From: Colias croceus
Lineage: Eukaryota; Arthropoda; Insecta; Lepidoptera; Pieridae
DNA length: 64,000 bases
NCBI RefSeq assembly: GCF_905220415.1
Contig: NC_059546.1
Coordinates: 186,001-250,000, forward strand
Direction: 5' to 3'
This document shows positions 10,058 through 22,452 of the stretch, in pieces. Made by a program: the position numbers and the translations under genes. How positions within the stretch are numbered: the first letter of the stretch is position 1; every line of letters begins with the position of its first letter. The notes beneath the pieces were generated by a model. That model ran no database searches, was not told where the DNA came from, and worked only from the letters and a program-made list of their open reading frames with translations.

Positions 10058-12522
10058 CTGCAATGTGACAAACGCTATAAGCATAGTAATAAATGAAGTA
10101 AAATGAAGAAAAATGTTGATAACTAAACTTTATAATCAATGCATTTAAACCATATTACCCCCAGATTTTGCAATAAAAAATATTTCTTTGTAAAAATAGA
10201 AAATAAAGAAATAAGACAGGAAAATTAATTTATCTTTTATTTCATACTGGTACTCGGAAGGAAAAAAACTGCCGAGTTCAATGAGTAAGAAAATATGTTT
10301 TTTGCAATTTTCGCCAAAACGGAAAGTTTCACCTAGGATCAAAATTGTAGATCATAAAAAACTTCAAATACATTTTTTTCTAGGAGCCACCGTTTCTACG
10401 GAAAATCTATTTTTTCATTCATTGATCTCAAAAAAAAATTCCAATCACCAGAAAATTTAATCTTTTATTTCAAACAAATTTTGTCTGGATGGGAATTTTG
10501 GTTGTGGTCGTCATCGTTGGTAGCGCGACCGAACCTTTAGTAAAATTTCAAGAGCTTATGTCAATAATTAGCTATAGCAGTTGCTATTCTTTAGCATTAT
10601 TCTATTCTCTGTCATTTGTCTCAGCCTGCTGTGCTGCAAGATTTCCCCTGTAGATGAGCCAGATGTCAGCACAAAGTATTTTATGTTGTAGATAGCATTC
10701 TAATACATTAAGCTACCTATATAGTGGCCAAATATCATCAAAATCCATGCAGTGTTTGTGTAAAAGAGTAACAAATATAAATACATTCTTACATACTAGG
10801 TATCATGTTTATAATAAATCTATACTAATATTAAAAGGCTGAAGAGTATGTTTGTTTGTTTGTTTGAACGCGCTAATCTCGGGAACTACTGGTCCAATTT
10901 GAAAAATTCTTTCGGTGTTAGATAGCCCATTTATCGAGGAAGGTTATAGGCTATATAACATCATGCTATGGTCAACAGGAGTGGAGCTACGGGGGTGAAA
11001 CCGCGCGGAGCAGCTAGGTAGTAAATTATAAAATCAATAAGTTTTTTCTTAATTCACTGATTTTTCTGAGTATTTAATCTTGAAACTTTTTGATGATGTT
11101 CATTGTATCTATATAATTATAAACATTAAATTTGCCTTCAATGGCTCGATCAATAAAATATAATAATAAACATAGAACTAAAAATTCACTTCCTAGTTCC
11201 AACCCTTTACAACTATTCTAAGTAAAAAAAATGAAATTATATAAATCTCAATGGGTCTTTATTTCATAAAATACACAAGCTTGAAGAAAGTATATAAACA
11301 TTTATCATTAGATAAGATCGAAATTAGATAAGACCTTTTGCAATTTGCTACGAAATTTATCAACACAAAAATAATTCCGTGTATAGTCTTGCAATGTCAA
11401 AGCATGCATGGCGACCTATAGGCGAATTTGCTACAGTTCTGCATGAATTTTACAAGTTTACAAGTACATGTGTTATTCGATCAAAAATAAGTGCAATAAA
11501 ATTGAACATGACTGCATTCGAGTATACGCACATTGCAGCGGACACAAAAACGAAACATTAGGGCTTTAACCTCAAGAAAGAGATCCGTCTGCCGACAATC
11601 AAAATATTGCATCCCTATGCACATAGGTGAAAAAAATATAAATACAATCTTACCTCAGTAAATTATAGGCATCAAAAATAATTGTGATAGTAATTTGTAA
11701 CGAATTGTGTCTGTTTTCAGTGCTTATTTTTCACGAAAACAGAAAAAGAGCCTACCTCACCGTTCGGTGTCAATTCAATTTCGGTATTGCCATATTTTTA
11801 TTTGCCAATTTGGAAATGGCTTCGACTTTTTAAAATTGCAACTTGCATTGTGGGGTTATAGTCATAATGAAGGTCTTATTTTTAATAATACAATATTTCT
11901 GCAAAGATTTAGAACATCTTTAAGTTTTTTTATATATCAATTAAATATGTTACGCATATTTAAGCTATAAACAAAATAAGACACAACTATCAAGCTATAA
12001 AGATCATGCAATCATCAAAATGGTCATTGAGGCTTTTTATGAAAAGTTTCGATTATCTTAGGATTATAAAATATTCATGCAATTTTTTTATGCAATCGTA
12101 TTATTTGATTAGCACATTGTTGGATTTAATTTTTAGACGAATATTATTCTGTGCTCACAAAATGGCGGTAAATATTTCCAGAATGTTGGTCAAAGTATTG
12201 ATTCCGTAAATTAACATCTATCTCTGTCCGATATGTGTAACATGCTATTTGCTATTCTTGTTGATACAAAATGATGCCATTGACCCCAAGCCCGGCTTAC
12301 ATTTCATTGGTTAATTTTAAGGTGGGGATAGCAACGCACAACGCGAAGCGTATTTTCCTGCAGGATTACCAACATGAAAATCTGTTTCGCGCCGACTCAC
12401 CCTACGCTTCCTTCGTCACATGTTCGTCACTCCATCTTTCTTCTGCGTTTGGCATTCGTTACTGAAGGTCGTGTGTAGACCTTAGTTTTAGTTTATTGTT
12501 AATTTAAGTCTATTCATAAGTC
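10058..12522. promoter_or_regulatory. Gap between rasputin and squid: shared 5' region
   Basis: The two start codons face away from each other (10014 minus, 12523 plus). The region holds the 5' UTR and upstream exons of both genes. The 12360-12522 stretch is the least AT-rich and is the likeliest promoter core. On the minus strand, GCGTAGG followed by GTGAGTCGG near 12395-12404 looks like a 5' splice site of a noncoding first rasputin exon. That would put the two transcription starts very close together. The rest is AT-rich with one repeat (10819). Confidence 0.4.
10819..11018 (+). repeat. Helitron-like repeat, divergent subfamily
   Basis: It begins TCTATACTAATATTAAAAGG, has (TTTG)n, 'aacgcgctaatctcgggaactact', and ends CCGCGCGGAGCAGCTAG. 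Same ends-plan as the Lep1-type copies but with a different body. Confidence 0.6.
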
Positions 12523-14931
12523 ATGGCTAATATCGTTAACTTTGCACAAGACGTTACTGAAAATCAAGTAAATGGAAACGCGGAAAACGGTGGAGGTGAT
12601 GGTGGATTAGAACAAAACAGTGCCGATGCTCCGGGGCGAGATGACGACAGGTATTGATTTATAATTTAACCTTATTATATTCCTATATTGTTGTTTAGTT
12701 TTACTAAAAAGCAATGTTTTTCAAAGTTTTTATGCGGTTTAATGTCTTTTTCTTTGTTTTCAACTTATTTTGCAGTACATTATTCATTCGCCGCAATGGC
12801 GGCGGCGGTCCGGCATTTTAACGTATCGGCCATTTTAATCCACTTTAATCTTTAAGATCTATTCCAAATTGACTATTTCTGTTTTTGCAGTGGTATGTTC
12901 GCGAATAAAATTTAGTCCTGGACATTATAGTTTTCATTTCAGATAATTCGCAGGTTAAGTTTATGTAAAATCAATTTGATGGCGCACGATGTAAAATGGC
13001 GTCTTTCGCGCGTCCCTCCTCACTCCACCGGCACAGTCCCGTTATCGATTTTGCGCATCAGTTTTTTCGCACGACTTGTGGTTCGAATGTTACGGTTAAT
13101 GAACGGGCGTGGACCGTTCTTTTTAACGGTTTATTGAGAGTATATTTTGCAAGATTTTAAATCGGTGGTAGTGGAAATAGGTGCGAGGGCTCGCTCTCGC
13201 GGTCAGTTTGGAGCGCTACTAACGCCCTGTCTCTCTGCAGGTGTGAGCCTGCGCCGCCGCCGCAGCAGCCGCCGGAGGACGTCATGGTATATATCCGCTG
13301 GGCTCACACTAAAGTAAACTCGACCAAACTGACTAGTTACCATTGTCTCGGCCACTTAACTTTGGGCCCTCACTCTTGCCAATTTCAAATCTTGCGTTAA
13401 ACTGTAACATTCTTGTATCATATTCTCGTTGTCTTAATGTTAAAATTTTGGAGATCATTTTTTTGTAACTTACAGGTTTCTCAATTTGCTTTGCTGCAGT
13501 GCTTGGAGTTTGTTTTTATTTTTGTTGACTAAAAAAAGTAGCTGTAAAGTACTGAAAACAAGTACTGCATAGTTTATAGTAATATTTTATAATTTTAAAT
13601 TGTAATTTTTAAGTCAGTTTCTTTTCGCGGCACATTTGTCGTACTGTTGATGACCCATGTTCACTCTATTTTGTGTAATTACAGAAAACTCTTTGTCGGT
13701 GGATTGAGCTGGGAAACAACAGACAGTAAGTTGATTTCACATAACATGAAATATTATTTTATTTGTTAAAACATGAATAATTCTAAATAAAATATTTAGT
13801 TAAAATGATGAACATATCAGTTCTGCTTCTGATAAATTTGAAGACAACCTTTACCCACAAAACTGAAGTTATATTATTACTAATTATGAATAATACTTTA
13901 CCAAACAAAGTTTACATTAAGACTTTTTTTGCAGAGGAATTACGTGAACACTTCAGCGCCTATGGAGAAATTGAAAGCATCAATGTCAAGACTGACCCCA
14001 ACACTGGCAGATCACGAGGGTTCGCCTTTATCGTGTTCAAAAGCCCAGACTCGATTGATAAGGTCATGGCCGCCGGGGACCACACCATCAACAACAAGAA
14101 AGTGGATCCAAAGAAAGCTAAAGCCCGCCACGGAAAGATCTTTGTTGGTGGACTCAGTAGTGAAATCTCAGATGATGAGATCAAGAACTTCTTTGGCAAT
14201 TTTGGCACGGTAAATATAAATGTTTTAAAATGAACACCCACCCAACACATTTATAAATACATGTTTAATGATGAAAATACCGGAATTGGTGAGATTGAAA
14301 TTTTCTAACACATTGCTGCAGATGAACCCGGGCCACTGACACAGAAACTTAAAACTTATATTTGTTTATTTTTAAATAGATCTCTAAGTGAATCATGTCT
14401 TACAGATAGTGGATGTCGAGATGCCATTCGATAAAACGAAGAATCAAAGGAAAGGATTCTGTTTCATCACATTTGAGTCTGAGCAAGTGGTCAACGAACT
14501 TCTCAAGACTCCCAAACAGACCATTGCTGGCAAAGAGGTAATTTATTAGTTTCTTCATCTTTTCTTGCATTGTATAAAACTCAATCGTATAAGTTGCGTT
14601 ACATGTGAATAGCCATATTAACGGTTGACGCGTGTTGCAGGTTGACGTGAAGAGGGCGACGCCGAAGCCGGACGGCCCCGGCGCGATGGGCGCGCGCGGC
14701 GGGCGCGGGGGGCGCGGCGCGCGCGGGGGCCGCGGCGGCCGCGGGGGCTACGGCGGCCAGGCCTGGGGCAACCAGGGCTACGGCGGCTACGGCTACGGCC
14801 AGGGCGGCTATGGCAGTGGCTACGACGGCTACGGGGGCTACGGCGGCTACGGCTATGACGGCTACGGCGGCTACGGTGGTTACGATTACTCCGGATACCC
14901 GAATTACGGTAAACGCGGCAAGCAGCACTAG
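12523..14931 (+). CDS. sqd: Squid short isoform (read-through of exon 5)
   Basis: Identical to the long form to codon 282. If the donor at 14908/14909 (AATTACG, GTAAAC) is not used, translation runs on through GKRGKQH to TAG at 14929-14931, giving 288 aa. A 3' UTR follows with AATAAA at 15580-15585, so this is a complete alternative 3' end rather than a random read-through. Drosophila sqd is known to make isoforms with different C-termini; the choice of this site here is inferred. Confidence 0.8.
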
Positions 14932-17443
14932 GCGCGTTCTCACCGACACATTACCTCGACTGATGTTACCTGATAGTAGAATGTAAATGTAGACGTAAGG
15001 CGGGCGGGCGCGGCGGCGCCCCGCACCAGCGCCGGGCTCCGTGCCGGGCGCCGCGGCGCCCCGCCCGCGCTAGGCTTAGCGTGTAATGAGGAGACTCCGT
15101 CCCTGAGATGCCTCCTATCGACGTACAGTGAACGTTAGGTATACCTTAGTGCTTAGAAAATATTTATTTTTCTATCATAGCTACGTATTTACATTGATAT
15201 TCTATCGAGATAATGTGTAGTGAACGGGGCGACATACTCGCACTCTCCTATTTGTAATCTAATCTAATCTTATGTTATATATTTGGCTGATTTTGCATTT
15301 GTTTAAATTCCATTTGGCTAGTGTCTCCGGTGCCCAGCGATCACTCTTTATCATTGTTTCACTAGGGTTATGTTCTGTACATATATGTTACCGCCTTATC
15401 TTAATAAGTGTTTTTGTAATACCACTTTTGACATATGTAGCATCGTTGCCCGAGTTTTATATTTATTTTGGTATATTTTTATTTTACCTTACATACTCTT
15501 GCCACATGCTACATCTGGGTAAATGGGGTAATATATGGAGAGACATTGTGAAAGTGATAAAGATATGATGAAGCTTTTAAATAAAGCACTGTTACCAAAA
15601 ACCAATGTGTTTCCATATATGCCCCACTCCTATACACCGCACCTCCCACTACCCCACTCCCAACTCCCGCTCCCTGACCCCACAGATCATCATCTGCATG
15701 CCACACGGAACATCTATACTTCAGTAACTACATACAGGGTGATAGTCGCTAATCTTCATTTTATTCAGAGTAATCATTCAATTACAAAGGAGCCTTCTGC
15801 TTTTTACTAACATTTTTATTTATTATAAATAAAATATGTATTTTATCAATTTCCTTCATTTCAATTTGATTGATATTGAAAATATTTCTTTAGTTACTGG
15901 GTCAGACAAAAACAAGGAAAATTTGCTATCAATTTGTATTTTAGTGAGAATAATTATTTATTAAAATTTGTGGTTAATAAAATGTTTAAGTTTTCTCAAA
16001 AGAGAATGAAAAAGTGCACTAATAGAAAAATCGTTTAAATTCGCCAATGCCACATTTAGAGAATCTATTACTACAAGCGAACTATCTGTTCGACACGAGT
16101 AGGGCTTATAGTTAGTGCCATTCGACATGTCAATAGTGGACGCACCCGAATGTCGCAGACGCTGCGAACTCAAAATTTTTGCTGAAAGCACGAAGCGATG
16201 CTTCGAACTCTAGTAAGTACTTTTCTCTATGGGGGCATACTTTGTCGGTATCTGGGAGATGCTTTCCTCTAAGATTGGTTGGCAAGTAGCGCGGTCCGCT
16301 ATTGGCACGCTCGGGGCGACTGCGCTATTAACGGCTTTGTGTTGCGGGCAGACTACGGCGGGTACGGAGGGTACGAGGGAGGCTACGGCGCGCGCGCGGC
16401 TCCTCGCGGGAAAGGTACCAGCCTCTGCCCATTGACCCTCACCTCACTCCCACACTGCGTAGTGCGCTCTGTATTGCCAACCGCATCTTTCAGGGGATCC
16501 TTCGATTGACAAATCTGGGCTGGTTTTATTCCAAAAAGATAGAAATTGTTGAACCGTCTAGTGTTGGCAAAACTGAGCTCGACTTGTAAACTATTTGGTT
16601 ATCGCTTTAGGTGCAAACGTGATATCGCGATAAGTCGAAGTGTCGAAACAGTTTACGGATGTAGAGGCGATAATCAAATGTTTCATTCTAATCACCGATA
16701 GTCCCTGCTTCATTTTTTGGTATAACGATTGGCATTTATCTCATTAATTTAAAGTACGTTGTGTTGCGCTTATATTAACGTTTTAACATGCACGAGTACA
16801 TTAGGATTACGTAAAATGATTCAAAATTATTAAAATATCGCATTTACTTCCTATTAGTCTTAGCTTAGAGTTGGTTATTTATTTAGTACGTATATAAACT
16901 TAGATTCGTCCCATCGAAACGAAAAATAAGGAGACTGCATGTAGTGTGAGGTCTTGTTAACTCATTCACACGTTTTATTAACACAGAAGGTGGAACATTT
17001 TCTCAAAATTATATAGACACGAGTGGCATTCGGCAAACCTAAATGTTTCACACATTTGTTGTAATAATAATTAATTTCGGAAGATATGACCAAAACGTAT
17101 TACATATCGGAGATGAACAATCGACATCGAATAATAATTTACACATACTGATAATAATCGGTTGGTCTTATTTTCTCAATTTCACTATGTGCTCACGATT
17201 GTCTATACAACCTTCGGCAACTTGACGAAACGCTCGACATGTCTTTGTACGCGTAGTACAGTTAATAAATTGAAAAGAATTGGACAGTCGGTTCGTCAAG
17301 TTGAGCGTGGGTGGTGGAGAATCGCGAGCAGGTGTAGTGAGGTGCGTGTTCCACTAGGGTCGAACTCTGCGGCGGGCTACCAGGGCGGCAAGCAGCGCGG
17401 CGGCGGCGGCGGCCGCGCCAACCAGAGGCACCAGCCCTACTAA
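12523..17443 (+). CDS. sqd: Squid / hrp40 hnRNP, long isoform
   Basis: Exons: 12523-12650, 13685-13725, 13935-14209, 14406-14537, 14641-14908, 16352-16414, 17358-17443. Phases join throughout: 993 nt, 330 aa. RRM1 (about 44-120) has KLFVGGL and RGFAFIVF; RRM2 (about 124-200) has KIFVGGL and KGFCFITF; then VDVKRATPKP and an RGG plus Gly/Tyr-rich tail. The end GGKQRGGGGG...RHQPY matches the C-terminus of Drosophila Squid as I remember it. Squid binds mRNA in nucleus and cytoplasm and acts in mRNA localisation (gurken), export and splicing. The 63-nt exon 16352-16414 enters and leaves in phase 1 and could be skipped without breaking the frame. The acceptor at 17357 has a weak pyrimidine tract and is the least certain junction. 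Confidence 0.88.
13241..13286 (+). other. 46-nt GC-rich exon-like segment in squid intron 1
   Basis: A strong acceptor (tctctctgcag) precedes 46 GC-rich bases ending in ...GTCATG followed by GTATAT. Inclusion between exons 1 and 2 shifts the frame and brings an early stop in exon 3 (GGA ATT ACG TGA). It could be an alternative 5' UTR exon or a poison exon; nothing here proves that it is used. Confidence 0.3.
15580..15585 (+). terminator. Poly(A) signal of squid short isoform
   Basis: AATAAA in 'ttttaaataaagcactg', 650 bases after the short-form stop codon. Confidence 0.6.
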
Positions 17444-18231
17444 CGTACCTGCGACACGATAGTCATCTCACTCCATTAAGGTGCTTACCCACACGATACC
17501 TTGCCACCATTTCATATTTATATTTTGATCTGAATTGCAAATAAATAAGTACTTTCACAAATAAAACTCGTAATAAATAAAAGACAAAATAGTAATATTA
17601 TTAATAATTGTAGATGACCTAGACTTGTAATTGAATTGCGATGTGGGTGCAGAGAGAGCGTGTCAACTGTCAAGTGACTCAGATGTTGTTGCAGGTTAAG
17701 TCCAGCGGAGATGAGCGCGGCCCGCGCCGGCGCGCGGGAAGCCTCATTCCATTCCACATAATTAATTTAAGAAAACTAAATAAGAAGATTTTTTAAGTCT
17801 AAAAGTACGTCGCTTAGACGTGGCCGCGTCCCGGTCCTTTCATAAATTTAATATAATATAGTATGGATTTAATAGATTACTTGAGTATTATTGAATAGAT
17901 TCAATTTTGACATTATAGTAACCGAATCACCTTTGAACTGATTGTAGAGTAATGATTAATAACAGAGCTTAATGAATACAGTCCCTTTGGCGCGCGAGTG
18001 TGTGTGTACGTGCGTGGTGTTTGTCTGTGAGCGTGTCCGAAGCCGCCCCCTCTGGAAGTTCTGGATCTCAAACATGTTGTAGATTTGTATTTTTTATTTG
18101 GTAATCGAACAAAGAAAATCTGAATCATGTATTTTGTATGGTATAGTGTTTCTTCCAAATCGTAGGGATGAAATTAGTGTAAGTGCTCAGACATGAACAA
18201 ACTCTGGAGATATACAAAGTTATGTATGTCG

Positions 18232-18253
18232 AATAAAACAATGTGTAAATAAA
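18232..18253 (+). terminator. Paired poly(A) signals of squid long isoform
   Basis: AATAAA at 18232-18237 and 18248-18253, about 800 bases after the stop of the last exon. The interval 17444-18231 would be the 3' UTR. Confidence 0.55.
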
Positions 18254-18290
18254 ATATTGACTTTTTCTGCGTTTTTGTCCTCATCTTCAG

Positions 18291-18353
18291 ATTTACCTGA
18301 ACAGAGTGGCCCATTCGCTTATCCGTATGCATTTAGCCAAAATGATAGAATAG
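18291..18353 (+). other. Orphan 63-nt exon-like segment after squid
   Basis: A good pyrimidine tract and acceptor (ttgtcctcatcttcag) and a consensus donor (ATAG, GTAAGT) bracket 63 nt. Phase-1 reading gives an open, protein-like stretch (LPEQSGPFAYPYAFSQND). Phase 0 ends in TAG exactly at the donor. Length and phases (1 in, 1 out) equal those of squid exon 16352-16414, so it could join the squid reading frame after 14908 or 16414. A possible last exon starts at 18473 (VQTPHLFELN, stop). It could instead belong to an unseen gene. Confidence 0.35.
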
Positions 18354-18585
18354 GTAAGTTTAGATACAAATATAAGAGATACCTTCCTAGGTATACATAC
18401 CTAGGTACCTACCTAAAATAAAAAATACAGCTTTTTTGATATGAACATTTTAAATTGTCATTGAACACACAGGGGTACAGACGCCCCATTTGTTTGAATT
18501 AAATTAAATTTAGTTACGCCTGCATGAAATATAGGTACAATTTGGGCAGAGTTTATTCAAATTTGCTGTTTTATTTTATTAGGTA

Positions 18586-18660
18586 ACTAGCTTACCGCCC
18601 GCGGCTTCGCCCGCTTTGTCTAAAACCTTATATACTAAAACCTTCCTCTTGAAACACTAT
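18586..18660 (-). repeat. Truncated Lep1-type Helitron-like end
   Basis: The reverse strand ends GGGCGAAGCCGCGGGCGG...CTAGT. Only the 3' end remains; it abuts the TTAA of the next element. Confidence 0.5.
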
Positions 18661-19687
18661 CTATTAACCTTTTGAACGCCAATGACATCTATAGATGCCA
18701 TGCGCAATCGTGCCCTGTGCGCCAACGACACCTATACATGCCAAGAAACAGATCATAGATAAATACAAAATAAACATATTAAACCTTTACTTTTACGTGT
18801 TTTATTTATACAGTTTATGAACTGAATCCCCAGTTATTACATAAATATACACAGTAAACAAAATTGCCAAGTAGTTATTCAAATATTTGATGACAAAAAA
18901 TAACTTAATTAACCCCTCAGCTGTCGCGGCGCGCCGCCTCAAAAAGGTGCTGTCTGTCGGGCAAATTCGAGCTTTCGGCGCTGATTTGCCGATTTTTATC
19001 GATATTAAAATTTGTGATATAAACTTTAACCTGTGAGACTCTTGTAAATTTTGATGCTAACTAGATAACCAAACTTTATATTAGTTACCTTACTTACTCC
19101 CTGGCATGCTTATTTTACTTATTAGAAGCATTTTTTCCCACACATTTTGAATAAATGTGACATTGTAAAGAAAAATACTCATAAAAAAATAATATCAAGG
19201 TATTTTAGATTTTTATTTTTGTATTTTCATATTAGAATAGACAATCTTTTGAGTGAATATAACAAAAACATAGGTTTATTTAATAAAAATTCGAGAAAGT
19301 TGATTATGAATATCATCGTTTACGCATGAGCATAAGCGGGCGCGATCTCCAATCATGTTCATACAAATACAGACTTTACAGGGTGCTCCAAAATGACAAC
19401 ATTTCAAAATTTTTTGCTACTTGTTTTTATTTTTATTTTAATCAAAACTAGATAAAAACTAACAGTAATTTTTACTTTTTGGAAATATTTAGGTTTTTAT
19501 TAATGTTTAAAAATCGTCTTATTCCTAAATGACGTTATTCTTATAGTGGGCTTTGTTCTAACGTCTGTATGTATAACGTCTCCACATGTCTAATTTATTT
19601 TCTCTTAAAATTTGCATTTAAGAAAATATTTTTTGTGGTAACAATAGCATTATGAAGAAATGCTTTTTTTTTCTTTCATGCTCTTAA

Positions 19688-19992
19688 TCTATACATATAA
19701 TAAATCTGTAGAAGGGTCAATTCTGTACATTGAAAATATTGAAAATATAAATAGCAGGGGGTGTTACTGGATCGATACCAAGCCCAAATATGTGATTAAA
19801 AAAATTATTGTCTGTCTGTCTGTCTGTATGTGAAGGCATCACGTGAAAACTAAGGTTTCGGTTTCGATGAAACTTGGTATAATTATACCTTATTATCCTG
19901 GGCGTAAAATAGGATACTTTTTATCCCGGAAAAATTCGTAGAAAAAAATCTTAATTTTTTCCGTGCGGACGGAGTCGCGGGCGGAAGCTAGT
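19688..19992 (+). repeat. Lep1-type Helitron-like repeat
   Basis: It starts TCTATACATATAATAAATC, includes (TGTC)n and 'aaactaaggtttcggtttcgatgaaacttgg' in pieces, and ends GGAGTCGCGGGCGGAAGCTAGT in the usual way. A divergent copy nested in element B. Confidence 0.65.
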
Positions 19993-21691
19993 AATCGTAT
20001 AATATGAAATGTTGTCCAACTACAAATCGAAAGGCACTGTATCCATTCAGAAAAATGTCTAAGCTGTACAAATGTGAAATCTACATTTAATTATACCATA
20101 ACTTAATTATAAACCGTTACATTTAATTTATAAATCAAAAATTTACGGAAATTTGAGTTTGAAACATTTTTTATAAAATACAGCTTATGTAAAGGATAAA
20201 AATCAATAAACTTAAAGATTCAGAATAAATAAACAATTACATATAAATGATATTATACATCTAAATGTTATACTTATCATTCTAAAAATCAACAAATAAT
20301 AGGAATCAGAAAGCATACTAAATGAAAATCATTATATTATGTCCCTAGTTGTATAGAAGAAAGAATCGTATCATATTATTGTTTTATTAAAAAAATGAAC
20401 GTTATGCCTTAATAAAATTAACGCTCCCAATCCTATTTATGCATATAACTTAGCCACGCGTTACTCAAATAATTTTGTCCGTGGGCTAAATTAGCTTATG
20501 AGTAAATAAATAGTACAGAGATTCTTAAAAAAATATCAATCATCTAACGGATTGAAATAATAGGTAAGTACTTAAATAAATTTTATTTAACTGATAGCAC
20601 TATAAAAAATTGTTATGAAGCTTTGTGTCTGTACTATTTATATACTCATGTGGTTGTAATGTGTGATGTTGACACCAACATTGGCCAATTAATAGGAATA
20701 TTTGCAACTTAGCACAAATAACGTCGAACAGAACGAACTTCTGTTCATTATTTCTTGTAATATATCGAACACAACGACCGCCTTGAGACGACGATTTATT
20801 ACCACGAGGTTCCACTTGAATTTGATCAGGAAAGTGATGAAAGCTATCCAATCTAGTTTTTATTTTACTTCAATACATGCAGTATTTCCAAGCATATTGT
20901 AATTAAGATATAAACTAATCGGTAAAATTGTATTAAAATCGGTTCAGTAGTTTAGTCCTAACTACTAAGTCCGTAGTACACAAACGGCATGGAACTTAAA
21001 AATATTTTGATTGGAATAAAATAAAACGTAATGTGTAGAATTTCATGAAGAATCCTGGTATCAGGAATTAAAAGCTGCAAATTCCCAGACACTGATCGTG
21101 TAAGTATTATTATCTGTTCATTTGACAAAGTATACAGAGTTATATTTTCTTGATTTCAAATACTGTTACGTCCTATTGTTAAAGTAAGCCTTGGAGTGTC
21201 TTGTCTTCCATTGCCACAAGGATCGTTGTTCCATTTGAATTCTCTTTTATTGATACTCAAATGCTTACGAATCGGAAAAAGGTAATCCTATCAAATAGTT
21301 ACTTAGATATTTTTATCTTCAAATGAAAATTAAAATATCAAGGTGGAAGTTTATTTAGGGTTACCTAACAAATAAGTAATTATTGATTATGTAGTTTTAG
21401 ACAGCAATGTGATATCTTCAAATAACAAAATTGCTTTCTTCTTCTGGGTAATAGAAGCAGTTTTGACACCAAAAATACAATAATTGTTATCGCTAGTCAT
21501 TTACAAAATGAGAGGATAGATTTATATTTTCAGGCGTACTGCAAATGATGCATTTAATTCGTTTTATTAAATCTGTAATGTTCCAAGGCTATTTAAAGTC
21601 ATGAATGCAAAAAAATAATCGTCTTCAGACAGCGATCTACATCTATAACGTTCTGCCTACGAATGTACTACATATAGTACATAAGAATAAA

Positions 21692-22452
21692 AAACTCGCA
21701 CACCGAGGGCTCCGAACAAACCAATTTTTTATTATGTTGTAACTCTAAAATTTTATGATTTTCGAAATTATTCCTCAACCTGCGCTATAAGAGCTTATTT
21801 TACCCCAATTTCAAAACTCTACGTACACGGGAAGTACCCTGTAGGTGTCGATTCCCTTGCTAATGTCGAAATTTGCGAAAATTTGCAGCATAAACGGCTG
21901 TATCTTTTGATTGCGTTGGTTTATAAGTTTGATTTTTTCGCAGCTTCAATCGACTCAAGTAATCAATATAAATTTCAGTTAAATGTCACATTACGCGCTC
22001 CTTATAAAATGGTTCTTGACAGACAGACAGACAGATGGGCAGATGGGATGGACAGACGTAATCTTATTAGGGTTCTGGACCCTTAAAAACCAAACCCTTT
22101 GGGATGCAGCCGTTAATACTGCAATTTTTAGCAAATTTTGACATTTGCAAGGCAATCAAAACCGACAGGGTACTTCCCAAGTACATAAAATCTTTAAATT
22201 TGGTAAAAAGCAATGTTTTATAAAAACAGATATAAGAATAATTGCAAAGAACATGATTTTTTAATTGCCATTTACAAATAAAAAAAGTACTTAATAATTT
22301 CAACTTTCAACTAATATGAACGCCTACGTGTATTAACTTGATATTCACATTTAAAACTCAGATTTACAATTTAAAAGATACCTACAGCATAATAAAAAAA
22401 ATAAGTTTGTACGAAGCCCTCGGTGCGCGAGTCCGACTCGCACTTGGCCGGC
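21692..22452. repeat. Lepidopteran repeat with CTCGCRCACCGAGGGCT inverted ends
   Basis: The left end ACTCGCACACCGAGGGCT is matched in reverse by the right end GACTCGCGCACCGAGGGCT near 22410-22435, followed by the 'gcacttggccggctttt' terminus. A second inverted pair lies inside (gggaagtaccctgt at 21829, acagggtacttccc at 22167). The body carries the (ACAG)n and 'ttattagggttctggaccctt' motifs common in this family. No ORF. Confidence 0.6.
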
